A stretch of 64,000 bases of DNA from Balamuthia mandrillaris. Taxonomy: Eukaryota > Discosea > Longamoebia > Balamuthiidae. The notes under the pieces are model-generated. The model had not been told where the DNA came from. It worked only from the letters and a program-made list of their open reading frames with translations, and did not search any database. Location: NCBI GenBank assembly GCA_031835245.1, contig JAVKOQ010000152.1, positions 62,001 to 126,000 on the forward strand, read 5' to 3'. This document shows positions 11,030 through 24,769 of this stretch, in pieces. Each line of letters begins with the position of its first letter. The first letter of the stretch is position 1. A program made the position numbers and the translations under genes.

Positions 11030-12094
11030 ATGGGACAGAACGGTTCTCGCAGCAACGCTGCTGCCTCTTCTGCCTCGGCTGCTTCTTCCTTCATCAGCTC
11101 TTTCTTTCATGCGCACAGCACCAGCTCCAAGCCTGGTGGCACCCTGGCCGCTGCCAAATCCTTCTACGTCGTCGACCCGACCAACAAACGCAAGGTAGAG
11201 CTCGACCCCAACAACTGCCTCGTGCTCCTCCAACAAAGCCTTCTCGGCCTGAAACAAACCCTGTCATCTTCCTACGAGGAGGATGACGACTGCGCTATGT
11301 TCGCCCTGCACAATGAGAACAAGCAGAGCTGCCTTGGCTTCATCTGTGAGAACTGGTTCTGCCTGACCAACAGCAAGCAGGGCAGAAGGCAGGTGCTGGA
11401 GCAGCTCTCAGAGCAGGGCTTGAAGGAGCTCTTGCTGAGCGATGGGTTGAGGGTCTCCTCCGAGTGGGAGTGCTTGTTGTTGGTGGGCTCTTGGGCGGTC
11501 TTGCAGTTGAAGAAAGAGGACCTCCGCAAGGAGAAGGAGGAACTGCTGCTGCAGAATGAGGAGCGCGATGAAGGAGAAAGGAAGCAGAAGGAAAAGGGGA
11601 TGGAGAAAGAGGAAGCGGTGAATGAGAAGGGAAAAGGAAAAGAAAAAGAGAACTGCGAAAGTGCTTACGAGGAAGAAGAGGAGGATGAAATGAGAGCAAA
11701 GGAAGAGAAGAAGATTGACCTGCGAGCAACAAGAGGCCGCTTCAACAATGTCACAACCGTTGTTGTGGAAAGCCAACTGAAGGAAGGGGAGAAAACAGCA
11801 GCTTCAACAGATGACGAACTACTACAGTTGCCCATTGTGGTGGAGGAACAACGGCCTTTCATCTACGGCAAAGATTTTGAGGCTAGGTTGCAAGAGAAGA
11901 TGTTGCCGTTGATGGGGTATATTCGCTTTCCCATGATGAGCGACTTTCAGTTGTCGCATCTCGAGTCGGAAACCAACCTCGTTCCGGTGGAGCTATTGAC
12001 TGAGGTACGCAACTGAACGGGAGTAGGAGCGAGAAGAGACAGTGACAGAGACAGACAACGTGAGAAAGCGAGAGACGGGAGAGAGAGAGAGGGA

Positions 12095-12146
<52 letters not shown>

Positions 12147-13112
12147 AGAGGAGAGAGAAGAGCAAAAAAAAAAACGAAAACACCAAGTTAACTTTCAACA
12201 AAACTAACAACAATGCAACACAGGCTGTCAAACATCGCTTAAACCGTGTTATGAGCTCACCCTCTCTTATCCAGGACAACGAGCAAAACCTACGGCGAAG
12301 ACGGCGAAGACAGTACAACACATTGAAATGGGATAGTAACAGGAAGTGTTCAGTGGTCATTTCTGAAAACTGCAATACGGTTTCTTTGGAGAATGCTACA
12401 ATCTGCGACTGTCACAGAATCGCCATCGCGACTCAATGCTTTGTTTCTGGTTTGTGTGCTTATCCTTTGTTTCTTTCTTTCTTGATGATCTTTTCTTCTT
12501 TGTCTTTTTCATTGACTTTGTCTTTTCTTCTTCTTTCTTTTGCTTGCTTCTTGTGTTACATAAACTGAAAAATTGTAAAGGGCAAGCCTCATGGACGATA
12601 GAAGCATTGACGGATGCCAACTGTTACGCGGCCGTGGGCGTTGTGAGTCCTTCCTTCCGCACCGGCACGGACATCATGGGAGTGGCTGAGGGCTCGTGGG
12701 CTCTGTGCCTTCGTCATGGCACTCAAAACAGTGAGTGGGAAACTAGCAGGTAATGTTCCTTTCTCTTTACCGATCTCTGTTCTACCTCTCCTTCTTTTTC
12801 CCTTTTCTCTATCTGTGATTTCACTTCGTTCTCGTTCTCATCTCGATCCCGTTCCTGTTCTCGTTCTCGTTCTCCTTCTCTTTTCGTCTGTCGTTCGCAT
12901 ATCTTCTCCATGATGCAAAAAGACGGAGAGGAACGGATCTCGGAATACGGTTGCTCAAAGGACAAACCGTCCAAGTGGAGCTAGATCTGGACATAGGAAT
13001 GTTGAGCTTTTACATTGACGGTAAGCCCGTTTGGACGTACCACGATGTCAAAGGCCCTGTTTATCCCGCTATCTCCCTTTGTCACTATCCTGAAAGCTAT
13101 AAAGTGTATTAA
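11030..13112 (+). CDS. BACK-like + SPRY domain protein, paralogue B
   Basis: The model has four exons (11030-12004, 12224-12449, 12581-12749, 12923-13112) at positions matching paralogue A, giving about 519 residues. MGQNGS at the N-terminus fits a possible N-myristoylation signal (MG at the start, Ser at position 6), as does MGQTLT in paralogue A, but this is weak. BACK-like helices (NNCLVLLQ, CLGFICENW, LKELLLSDGLRVSSEW) are followed by a charged linker and a SPRY domain (LKWDSNRK, GVVSPSF, GVAEGSWALC, VELDLDIGMLSF, ending ESYKVY). A block of about 255 bp (11299-11554) is almost identical in DNA to 2711-2966 of paralogue A, while flanking coding DNA has diverged. Confidence 0.8.
12080..12142. 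repeat. (GA)n in intron 1 of SPRY paralogue B
   Basis: GAGAGA units occupy intron 1 between 12005 and 12223. They are purine-rich on the coding strand, as in paralogue A and opposite to most introns in this window. Confidence 0.9.
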
Positions 13113-15205
<2,093 letters not shown>

Positions 15206-15322
15206 CACGGTTTGTGCTGTAATATTCTTTGAGAAGAAAGAGAGCAGAGAGCAGAGAAAGAGAGAGAGAGAGCAGAGAGAGAGAGAGAGAGCAGAGAGAG
15301 AGAGAGAGAGAGCAGAGAGAGC

Positions 15323-15361
<39 letters not shown>

Positions 15362-15668
15362 CAGAGAGCAGAGAGAGCAGAGAGCAGAGAGCAGAGAGCA
15401 GAGAGCAGAGAGAGCAGAGAGCAGAGAGAGCAGAGAGCAGAGAGAGCAGAGAGCAGAGAGCAGAGAGCAGAGAGCAGAGAGAGAGAGCAGAGAGCAGAGA
15501 GCAGAGAGCAGAGAGCAGAGAGCAGAGAGCAGAGAGCAGAGAGCAGAGAGCAGAGAGCAGAGAGAGTAGAGAGCAGAGATACCATGTAATTTTCGTGTCG
15601 TCCTGAAGTAATGACTGGGTCAGATCATGTCGTCGTGAAGTTTGAACCCGAAAAAAAACACAAGGAAG
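15206..15668. other. Spacer dominated by a purine satellite
   Basis: Most of this stretch is the GAGAGCA repeat described separately. The remaining 70 bases before 15669 form the leader of the SDR gene. Long minus-strand Leu/Ser ORFs here are repeat artefacts. Confidence 0.7.
15236..15580. repeat. GAGAGCA heptamer satellite
   Basis: About 345 bp of GA-rich sequence in which the 7-mer GAGAGCA is the main unit, interspersed with pure GA runs on the left side. It lies between the OYE-like gene stop and the SDR gene and is not inside an intron that I can assign. Confidence 0.9.
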
Positions 15669-18600
15669 ATGGACATCTCGGTGGCAGTCGGTGGGGAGGA
15701 AACTCCACCGCAACAAGCGAGCATGGAGGAAGGGTACAAGGTGAGCGAGGAGGACCTGGAGGTGACCATGCGGGTGGTGGCTCTCCTTACCGAAGAAAAA
15801 GACGAGTTTGATAGGAGTCGCTACATGGTTTGTTTGTTTGTTGATTTTTTATTTTTCATCTCCGCTCTTTCAGAACAAGATCTCAACAGCAACAAAAAAA
15901 AAATGACTGTAGCCCCTTCGTATCGCTTGCGGACGCCTTCTAAAACATGAAAAAAGAACGTGCGTACAGGGAAGCAAGCTCTCGCTCAACTTTTGTTTTT
16001 TTTTGAGCGTAACTGACAACAAAAATTTACTGTGTGCACGCTCGAAAGCAATCGGGAACGTAAGGTGCAAAGAAAAGAACGAATAGCCAAAAGGAAGCAA
16101 GCCGACCGACAGTTGGTCGAGAAGACGAGCATGCGGGAGAAGCGCAAAGAGGCCAAAAAGCGGCAAAGAGCGATGCTCGTACTCTCTTCCTTCTCTCTTT
16201 CTGTTTTGTCCGCTCTCTTGTCCTCTCTCATGTCATATCTCTTGTCCTGGCTCTTGTCCGCTTGTCATATTCTCTTCGTGTAGTCTCTTATCCTTGCTCA
16301 CGTCCTCTATCCTCTCTCATGTCCTATCTCATATCTATCCCATCCGTGTGTGTTGTGGCCCGAACCACACACACTCACGAAATGTTATTGTGTTTGCTTG
16401 CACTAGTGTTTACCTCCTCCAGAAGTGAAACAGATGGCCGAGTGCCCAGTCACGGCGGTGCCAATGCTTGAAGACGGATCGAGCACAAGCGCGAACGCGG
16501 AGCAAACAGCTGATGCTGAGGATGGCACCGCTGTTGACGTACAAGCAGAATTGGAACAAAGAACTGGAGCAGAAGAAAACGAAGAATCAGAAAATAGTTT
16601 TTTGCCACAACGTACGTTTTTCTTTTGCCTCTTACGCGTTTTATCTTTTTTGCATTAATCTGGTTGTTGTGTCCTTGCTCTACTTCTCCTTCTCATTTGT
16701 TTTTCTGTGGTTTGCTTGCCTTCTTTATTTCGTAGGCTTGCGTGTGAAAAAATCGTGTTATATTTGTAAGAACCGGGTAAGTACATTCATAAAAACTGCA
16801 AACGTTTGTCTTCCTTCATCTTGTTCACTCCTTTCAACACACACACAGTTTGATCTAGTGCATCGCTTTTACGACCAACTCTGCCCTGACTGCGCTGAGC
16901 TAAACTATCAGAAACGAAACCAAGTTTGCGATCTCACCGGTAAAGTCGCGTTGCTGACCGGCGGACGCATCAAGATTGGTTTCGAAGTAGGGTTGAAGCT
17001 CCTTCGTTTTGGTGCCACTCTCATCGTTACTACTAGGTTTGTTCTTCTCATTATTTCTGTTCACCTTCGTTTTCTCTGTCTATTTCTTTCTTTTTGTTGT
17101 CGTTTCTTCTTTTTCATTTCTTTTCTTTCTTTCTCCTTCTAATCCGTCTTTTTTATTCTTATTTTTTTTTCTGACGAAACAGGTTTCCAAAAGATTGTTA
17201 TGTTCGTTATGCAAAGGTGCTTTATTAGTTTCTTTCTGCTTGCTTATTACAAAAAAAAACGCACGCACCAAAACAGTTGGAATGATACTCACGTTGTTTC
17301 TTCCTCCCAATTGTGGTTGGCAATGGAACAGGAAGCTGATTTCGAAGAGTGGAAAGACAGACTTCATATTTATGGATTAGATTTGAGGCAGCTTGCTGCC
17401 CTTGAGCTGTTTATTCAACACATCAAAGCGTCTTACTCTCGTCTGGACATCGTCATCAATAATGCTGCGCAGACTATTCGTAGGCCTCCAAGGTATTTTT
17501 TTTTGGCTTCTCTTCCTTTTGTGTCTGTGTTCTTGTTTTAACTCTATCTTTTTTTCAAGTTTTTATGCCCATTTATTGCCAACAGAGTGCACTTCGGTTG
17601 AGCAGCTGCCATACAAAGAAGATGCCACTCGGATACTCACGCCTAACGCCGAGTTTCAGAGCGAATTTGTCTCTTCCTCTTCTCAACGGAAACCACAGCG
17701 CCGAATTACTGCTTCCATTACTCCATACGACGATGACGAAATAGAAGACTTACACAAAAAGAAGAAGAGTGCTGTATCCGAAAAATTCGAAGAGGAAGAG
17801 GAAGAAGAGGAAGAAAAAGAGAAAGAAAAAGATGGAGAGAAGGGACGTATAAGTGAGTCGTCCTCGAAGAGTACAAAATCAACTTCGCCTGAGGCATTCT
17901 TGTATGGTCCTTCGACTTCAGCAGGTGCTTATCACTTCTTTTATACTTTTTTTTTGTTTACTACTGTATCTATTTCGCTTTTCTTTTTCTCTCTTACGCT
18001 TTCTCTCTCCCTCCTTTTCTTTTATGGTTTGCGTTCGTTTATTAACAAACCCATTTATTAAAACAAAAAAAAAAAAACAACATAGTTCTCTCTCAGGTCA
18101 AATTGGTTGAAGGAGATGACAAGCACGACACATCTCTCTTTCCTCAACACCTCCGCGATGAATACGAGCAACAAGTTGACCTTCGCACTCGCAACAGTTG
18201 GGTGCTTCCTTTGGAGGAGGTTCCCACCGCAGAAATGTTGGAAGTGCAGAGCATCAACACCATCGCTCCCTTTATCATCAACAGCAAGCTCAAAGAGCTT
18301 CTCACTGCTTCTGGAGAGGTGTCTTTCTCTCGTTTCTGTTCTGTTCTATCTCTTTTCTCTCTTTCCCTCTTTCCCTTTCCCCTCTTTCTCCTTTCTAATC
18401 AACCGAAACAAATCAAAAAACCCCAACCAGAAATCATTCGTCATTAACGTCTCCGCAATGGAAGGGCAGTTCTACAAACAGTTCAAAACGGGGCACCATC
18501 CGCACACAAACATGGCCAAAGCTGCTCTCAACATGATGACCCGGACCTCCGCTCCGATGTATGCCGAGGAGAACATCTTCATGAACAGCGTTGACACCGG

Positions 18601-18873
18601 ATGGATCAATGACGAGTGCCCTTTTCCTGTAGCTCAACAGAACGAAGAACGTGGCTTTCGTCCTCCGTAAGTATCTTTTTCTTCTTTCTTCTTTCTTCTT
18701 TCTTCGTTTTCGTTTACTATTTCTCTTTCTATCAAAAAAATAAAAACCAAAGGTTGGATGAAATAGACGCAGCGATGAGAATATTGGATCCTATATTGAC
18801 GGGGCTTCGCGACACGGATAAACCATGCCAATACGGCATGTTTCTCAAGGACTATGCCTCTTGTCCTTGGTGA
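15669..18873 (+). CDS. Atypical short-chain dehydrogenase with zinc-knuckle-like N-terminus
   Basis: This multi-exon gene starts at ATG 15669. After a charged N-terminal region comes SCYICK, then HRFYDQLCPDCAELN (a four-cysteine knuckle). The Rossmann part follows: GKVALLTGGRIKIGFEVGLKLL (glycine-rich NAD(P) loop), TTRFPKD, DLRQLAALELF, DIVINNAAQTIRR (NNAA motif) and NVSAMEG. Where classical SDRs have YxxxK, this protein has TNMAK, so Tyr is replaced by Thr; homologues in plants and protists appear to share this. An acidic low-complexity insert (poly-Glu near 17790-17830) sits between NNAAQ and the C-terminal half, which ends DYASCPW. Exon boundaries between 15825 and 16430 are unresolved. 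It is probably an oxidoreductase; the substrate is unknown. Confidence 0.75.
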
Positions 18874-19249
18874 AGCAACAACAACCAAAAAAAAAACGGA
18901 AAGCGTTGACCTTCGCTTCTCATTAAAACCTGAGAAAAGGGAATGTCGTTCCGTTGACGAACGATAGGATTGGTTGAAATTATGAATCGATTAATTAATA
19001 CTATGTTCTGATTCGCTGAACGATATAAAATTCTATTTCTGGAGCGAAAATACCCGAAGTCCTCGTTACTTTGGTTTTATTATTATTAAAGTAACGGGTT
19101 TATACGAATATTAAAACCCGTTATAAAAAAAAATTGTTCCCAAAACGAGGGAAAAAAAAACAAAAACGACCAAAACTTTTTGACGGACAGAGAAACAAAA
19201 ACCAAGAAAGAAGAAGGAGAGAGAAGAAGAAGAAAAAAAAAAACAAATA
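18874..19249. other. AT-rich spacer and promoter of the Ras-family gene
   Basis: Very AT-rich sequence (18950-19130) contains TTAATTAAT and TATAAAAT-like stretches, then an A-rich purine leader directly before ATG 19250. No coding sequence is seen. Confidence 0.6.
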
Positions 19250-19894
19250 ATGGTATCGTCAACGGGAGGGGCTAACCAAAGCGTGATCAAGGTGGTGGTG
19301 TTGGGGCCAGGGTCCGTGGGCAAGTCCTGCCTCACCCTCCAGCTCGTCTCCTCCCAGTTCATCGCCGAGTACGACCCCACCATCGAGGACTCCTACCGCA
19401 AGCAGGTCTCGGTGGACGAGGAGGTCTGCTGCCTGGACATCCTGGACACGGCGGGGCAGGAGGAGTACGGCGCCATGCGACACCAGTACATGGCGGCGGG
19501 GCAGGGCTTCCTCCTCGTCTACGACATCACCCAGCGGAAGAGCTTCGACGAGATGGCCGAGCTGCACACCCAGGTGCTGCGCGCCACCGACCGGGAGGCC
19601 GTCCCCTGCGTGCTGGTGGGCAACAAGACGGACCTGGAGGAGCGGCGGGAGGTCCCCGCCGAGGAGGGCAAGAACCTGGCGGCCAAGCTGGGGGTGAGGT
19701 TTGTGGAGACGAGCGCCAGGAAGAGGGTCAACGTGGAGGAGGCGTTTTTCGAGGTGGTGAGGGAGTTTCGGGTGATGATGAAGCAGGAGGGTGGGGGAGG
19801 AGGCGGAGGAGCCGGTGGAGCAAAGAAGGAGAGAAAGAAGAAAAGCACGGGTGGTGGAGGTGGAGGAATGATTCGAAAGTGTATACTCTTTTGA
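19250..19894 (+). CDS. Ras-family small GTPase
   Basis: A single exon of 214 residues. All G boxes are visible: GPGSVGKS (P-loop), YDPTIEDSY (switch I), DTAGQEEYGAMR (switch II with the catalytic Gln), NKTDL and ETSAR. This is Ras/Rap/Ral-type rather than Rab or Rho. The C-terminus has a long glycine-rich stretch, a basic KKERKKK cluster and CILF, a CAAX box; a terminal Phe favours geranylgeranylation in known systems. It is a membrane-anchored molecular switch. The gene lacks introns and has visibly higher GC and third-position GC than its neighbours. It converges on the DAHP synthase gene, 99 bp apart. Confidence 0.95.
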   Translation: MVSSTGGANQSVIKVVVLGPGSVGKSCLTLQLVSSQFIAEYDPTIEDSYRKQVSVDEEVCCLDILDTAGQEEYGAMRHQYMAAGQGFLLVYDITQRKSFDEMAELHTQVLRATDREAVPCVLVGNKTDLEERREVPAEEGKNLAAKLGVRFVETSARKRVNVEEAFFEVVREFRVMMKQEGGGGGGGAGGAKKERKKKSTGGGGGGMIRKCILF

Positions 19895-19993
19895 TTTTCT
19901 TCTTCTTCTCCATTTTCTTTCTTGTAAATGCTTTTTTTTCTGCTCTTTCTTTTATGTTCAACGATCACATCACATCTCATCTTTCTCACTCCC

Positions 19994-22061
19994 TCACTTG
20001 CGTGCGTTCGGATTGTTCTCCTTCAGCGCATCCGCAATAGCAAACGCAAAGTCCAAGCTCTGCGCGTAGTTCAACCTCGGATCACAAAAAGTCTCATAGT
20101 TGGTGGACAACGTCTCCGCCTCCAACTCGGCCGACCCTCCGATGCACTCGGTCACGTTCTCTCCGGTCATCTCCAGGTGGACACCTCCGAGGAAGCTGCC
20201 ATTCTCGGCGTGGATCTTAAAGGCCTGAAGCATCTCCGACATGACGTTCTTGATGTTCCTTGTCTTGAGGCCCGTGGAGACTACCTCGGTGTTGCCGTGA
20301 CAAGGGTCCGAGATCCAGAGAACGGGAATGCCGGTCTCCTGGGCGGCACGGATGTGGGCGGGCAACTTATCGGCGATCTTGCTGGCGCCGTAGCGAGTGA
20401 TGAGGGTCAGGCGGCCGGGCTCTTTGTTGGGATTGAGGGCGCGGATGACGGCTTGAAGTTCCTCTGGTTGCATAGAGGGACCAACCTTCACTCCGATTGG
20501 GTTTGCGATTCTGTTTCGATTTATTTTTGTGGAGTGAGTAAAGGAAGGAAAAGAAAGCAGGATAAAGGAGAAGAGGGGAGGGAAAATAAGATACAAACCC
20601 TCTGAAGTATTCAACATGAGCACCATCCAACTGTCTTGTACGATCTCCAATCCACAAGAAATGAGAACCCAAGTTATAATACTCCTCACCATCATCCACC
20701 AAATCATCCTCTCTCACTTTGCCGCTATTTGTCCTCTGGCGGTGTCTCTCCATGCTGCCAAATGCAGAGGCAGCGGAGCCCTTCAACAAGTCTACAGTAT
20801 TTACTTTGGTGGTGAGAGCAGCCTCATAGTCTAGCAAGAGACCCTCGTGAGCGGTGAAGAGAAAAACAGATCTGGTGGCTTCGGTTTCTGCTTGAATGGA
20901 GGAGAGGAAGGAGAGGCCGTCAGTGATGGCGTGCACCACCGCTTGGTACTTTTGCCGTGTGCTCTCGTTGACGACGTTGCTGAGTTCCCAGGAGGCAGCG
21001 GCGTGTAAGTCTGACACGCCACCTGTGATCATGGCTCGGAGCCAGTTGCAGGTTGTGACTGCGTGAAAGTAGGCTGATAATAACCTGTTTGTTTGAATAT
21101 ATGTGAGAAATTATTTGAGAAGAGCGAGAGAGAGAGAGAGAGAGAGAGAGAAGCGGAGATAAAGTCAGAAACGAGGAATTCGCTGTGTTATCAACACGAT
21201 ATCTTCAGCAAAGAGTATCATCAAAGTAATTGTGGCCTCAAAGAAGGTCCACTAAGAAGAGAGAAGAAGACAGAGAGGACAAGTGAAAAGCGAGACAAGA
21301 AGAGGAGAGATAAAACTGAGACTAGAATAGAAAAGAGCAGAATGCTGAGAGAAAAGAGAAGAGACCTTTGTGGGTCAGGCTTACGGTCAGAGGGTTCGTA
21401 GCCGTTGATGCTGTCTCCCTTGTAGGTGTGTATTTGCTTTCCGTCGACCTCCTCAAAGTCAGCGGACCGCGGCTTCGCAAACTGACCCGCCATTCTCGCC
21501 ACTCGACACACTGGAATTCGCGAACCCCTTTTCGTTCACAAACAAACAAAAATAAAGGGCGAGTGAGTGAGCGAGCGAACGAGCGAGTGTCAATCAAATC
21601 AACACTCAAAAAAAAAAAAGAGTACCAAATGATGATCAGCGACATCTGTAGCAAGATCTTGAACTTTTTCTCAATGGCAGTTTTGTTGCAGTCAATGAAG
21701 CGTTCCGCGCAATCTCCTCCCTTTTAAAACAATAAATCCGAGTGAGTGAGAGAGAAAAAAAACATCAATGTCACTTCTGTTTCTCACTGCACAACAAAAA
21801 AATCATAAAAAAAGAAGAAAGAAGAAAAACAAAGCGAACCTGAAGGATGAACATGCGACCCTCGCAAGCGTCCTTGAGACACTGCTTCAGCTTGTTGACC
21901 TCCATCGGGTGCACGATGGGCGGCAGCTGCGCCACTTTCTCCAGCGTGTCCTGCAGCGCCTTGGGGTCCTCGTACTCGGGCTGATGCTTGATCGGCAGTC
22001 CCTTCCAGGAGTAGGGGCTCCACTCCTCCCGGCTCTCCTGCGCTTTGCCTTGCTGTTGCAT
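19994..22061 (-). CDS. Class II (plant-type) DAHP synthase
   Basis: 3-Deoxy-D-arabino-heptulosonate-7-phosphate synthase condenses erythrose-4-phosphate and PEP, the entry step of the shikimate pathway. The model has five or six exons: EEWSPYSWKGLP from exon 1, then GGDCAERF (metal/substrate Cys), RMAGQFAKPRS, ITGGVSDLHAAASWEL, FTAHEGLLLDYE, HFLWIGDRTR, then NPIGVKVGPSM, WISDPCHGNT, GGVHLEMTGENVTEC and CDPRLNYAQSLD. All are signatures of the class II family found in plants and some bacteria. The start at 22061 gives no obvious plastid-type presequence, suggesting cytosol. It lies 3.8 kb from AROM and 8.4 kb from the TrpE-TrpG fusion gene. An intron near 21125 has (GA)n, pyrimidine on the coding strand. 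Confidence 0.93.
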
Positions 22062-23241
22062 CCTCCTTCACTACGTTTTATTTATTTTTTTGTTGAAGAG
22101 CTTCGCTACCTTTTTTTTTTATTGTCGATTTTTATTCTGTAATCGACACGAAAGACAGGAAAGTACGTGATATGACGAGATGCGCTATGCTAAAGGTGGT
22201 AAGGCCACCTAAAATTTAAAAAGTGGTTTGATCTTTCGAGTTCTGATTTTTTTCTTGGAAGGGTATTTTTTTTTATTATAGCCGGCGATTCGGCTGATTT
22301 ATCGGAGAAAAGATAAGGTTTCGATCAGGTTTTTCCCATAATAGTATTTCTCCTTCCGTGTCACCCTATTTAAATCCGGTTGCCTGGTTGGGTGTTTGTT
22401 TGATGGGTAGGGAACTTTGAAAAGGATTTTTGGAGGATTTCTCTCTCCGCACGCCTTTCTCCTTCTCTTCCTCGGCCGTTTTGTTCGCTCTGTCTTCTTT
22501 CTCTATCTGGCCTGCACGCTCTAATCAAGCGCGCTCCCAAGGGTCAAATGACTGCTCGCCATTCGCTCCGCGAGGAGCAGCCACCGGGGCGCTTCCTTGC
22601 CTGCACAAGGCAGGGATGGGCGCCAACACCCACTTCTCTTGGAGGGACCTCCGACGGCGGAGGGGGATGATCATTTGCGGTGTCGAGTTTCGGTAAAATG
22701 AGACTTCACTGCGGGATTCGTCCTCCTGGGGGACCTCTGCAACGAAGGTTGGTTTGTGTAACTGGTGTGTTGTGCTCCTTGCTGTGTGGGTTGGTCAAAA
22801 TCTGGGCCTCATCATCTCTCAGCCCTGCTCTCTCCTGATTAGAACCTGTCCGCACTAGGGGTCAAAGGAGAAATGAGGGGGCTGGCAAGGGGACGTAGAG
22901 GTTTGGGCGGTTGGATGGCTCACCGGGAGCGTCCATCAGTGTGGGTAGGGTGGAGGATTAAGATGGGGAGAAAAGGACCAAGGGAGGAAGATGGAAGGGA
23001 AGAAAGAAGCGCAAAAGGAGAAGATACCTCTAAAGCAAACTTGCCTCAGAGAAGCTTCCTTCCTGTCTTTCCTTTTTGTTTTGGGGTTACTGGCAGAAAA
23101 CAAAGAGAAAAAAGAAAGGACGGCCACTGATTAGTAATGCAGGTGCTTGTTTAATAAGTGCAGTACGAAGGAATGAGGAGGGAGGGGGAACAAAAGTCAA
23201 AATCGCCAGTTGCCATACAACTCTGGCACAAGAAGACAGGC
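22062..23241. other. Long spacer upstream of DAHP synthase, no gene recognised
   Basis: I see a small perfect hairpin at about 22193-22212 (AGGTGG, loop, CCACCT), an AT-rich segment to 22380, a GC-richer block at 22500-22700 with a weak 88-codon open frame, and a purine-rich stretch at 22860-23110. I looked for snRNA, 5S, SRP and RNase P hallmarks and found none. It is likely promoter of the DAHP synthase gene plus the 3' region of the coiled-coil gene. Confidence 0.4.
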
Positions 23242-24769
23242 CTAAGATGGACGTGAGTTCTCTCCGTCTCTGGCGGTGTTGTTGTTGTTGGACGCAGTGT
23301 GATAGAACGAAAGAAAGTCTCTGCTGGGCTGCGGTGGTTGGATGGGCGAAGGAAAGGCCAATCTTCTCCTCCTCTCAATTTCCCTCTCCTCCAAGTAGGC
23401 CTCCACCGTGTTGCTCTGAGAGAGGTACGCACTCATGCCGCTGCCCCCACTGCCTCCGCTGCTGCTTGTTGAAGGCGGTAGTTGATGTTGCTGGTATTGA
23501 TTGTGAAAGCCTCCCCCTTTAAGTTCTTGCAAGATGGACATCATGGCTCCAAGTTCGCCGCGTAGCGCTGCTGGACAGTTGCACGAACAAGAAGAAGCAC
23601 ACTGTCCATTCCTCTCTCTTTCGAAGACAGCCCTCATTTCGTTCAGATGCTTTCTTTCTCTCTCGAGATAGGCCCTCTCCTCGCCGAACTGCTTCTTCTC
23701 CCTGTCCATGATGGCTCTTTCCTCATCAATGATCTTTCTCTCCTCCCTCAGTCGAATCCGTTCGCGCTTGAGGTTGTGCCTCTCCTCGTTTAACATAATC
23801 TTGGTGTCGATGTCCTCCGCCTCCTTAGTAGACGGACGCTGGCTGCGTGGATAGGTCTTGGTGTTGGAAGAAGGCCCCATCTGCTTCCATCCTTCTGACG
23901 GAAGGTCGCTCTTGTACAGCTGGGCATATCTCTGTTCGATAAGAGAGGAAAGATGAAATGTGAGACTCTCCTGTTCCCGTCTCTCGCTCTTCTCTCTCTC
24001 TCTCTTCTCTCTGGATTTTGTTTCTTACCTTCTTCTGGCCCAGCTTCAGAGTTTCCCAATATTTCTTCTGCACGTAACTGCCTGACTGCACGAGAATTGT
24101 GCCGATTCGTGACTTGAGCCACTGTTCTGGCAACACTGTCCCGGTCTTCTGACTGATTTCGTTTTGAATATCTGCGCAAAGCACAGACCAGGATGGACAT
24201 TTGCCCGTGGTGCCGATGTCCCTCTTGTTGAAGAAGTCAAGGATGAGCTCATCCACCATCCTGTTGTACTTCGCCTTCTCTTCTTTCTCGCGTTCTTTTT
24301 GCTCCTCTGACTTGACGTTCATCTCGGCTCCTCCTTCGACGGCGTGACTTGGATGCTGGCTAACATCTCCACCCTCCGCGTCGCTGTTGTCAAAGGACAC
24401 ATCCCCAAGACGGAGCAGCTCCTCATCTTCGTCATCTGCCAGCGTTATCTTTGGGCCTCGGCTGGCCTCGGCGTAGCTTCTGTTGCTACTCGAAGCCCTC
24501 ACAGGGGGTTGTGATGAAGGAAACAGCGAGTAGTCGGCTGAAAACATGAGCGAAGGACCACCAATCATCGGCAAAAACGAAGAGGAAGAGGAGCAAGAAG
24601 CAGGAGTCCTCATTCCGCCCGCCGAGCTGCTACGCTGTGGATTCTCATTCTCCTTGTCCGCCGAAGGAAGGGTTTGTAGTGGCTTTCTCCATGCTTCACC
24701 GGTTCTGTGTGGCTGTTGTGGCCTGTTCGCGGTAGTAGATGCCTTGATATGACTGCTTTGACCGTACAT
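23242..24769 (-). CDS. Unrecognised nuclear-like protein with C-terminal coiled coil
   Basis: Two exons (24769 to about 24030, and about 23936 to 23242) give roughly 475 residues. I do not recognise the family. The N-terminal part is Ser/Pro-rich and disordered with acidic patches (DDEDEELL). A compact middle segment (VDELILDFFNKRD, CPSWSVLCADIQNE, LPEQWLKSRIGTIL, YWETLKLGQKK) could be a small helical domain. The second exon encodes a strongly predicted coiled coil of ERER/EERK heptads, then a Gln/Ser-rich tail. It lies between the DAHP synthase and AROM genes and is transcribed away from AROM. No function is proposed. Confidence 0.6.

Noticed and set aside
22430..22696. 88-codon plus-strand ORF and possible ncRNA upstream of DAHP synthase
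   Set aside because: No protein family, no neighbouring exons, and no SRP, RNase P, 5S or U-snRNA hallmark could be found. An ATTTTTGG Sm-like word alone is not enough.
23076..23522. 148-codon plus-strand ORF overlapping the coiled-coil gene
   Set aside because: It overlaps antisense of the C-terminal exon and contains no recognisable motif.
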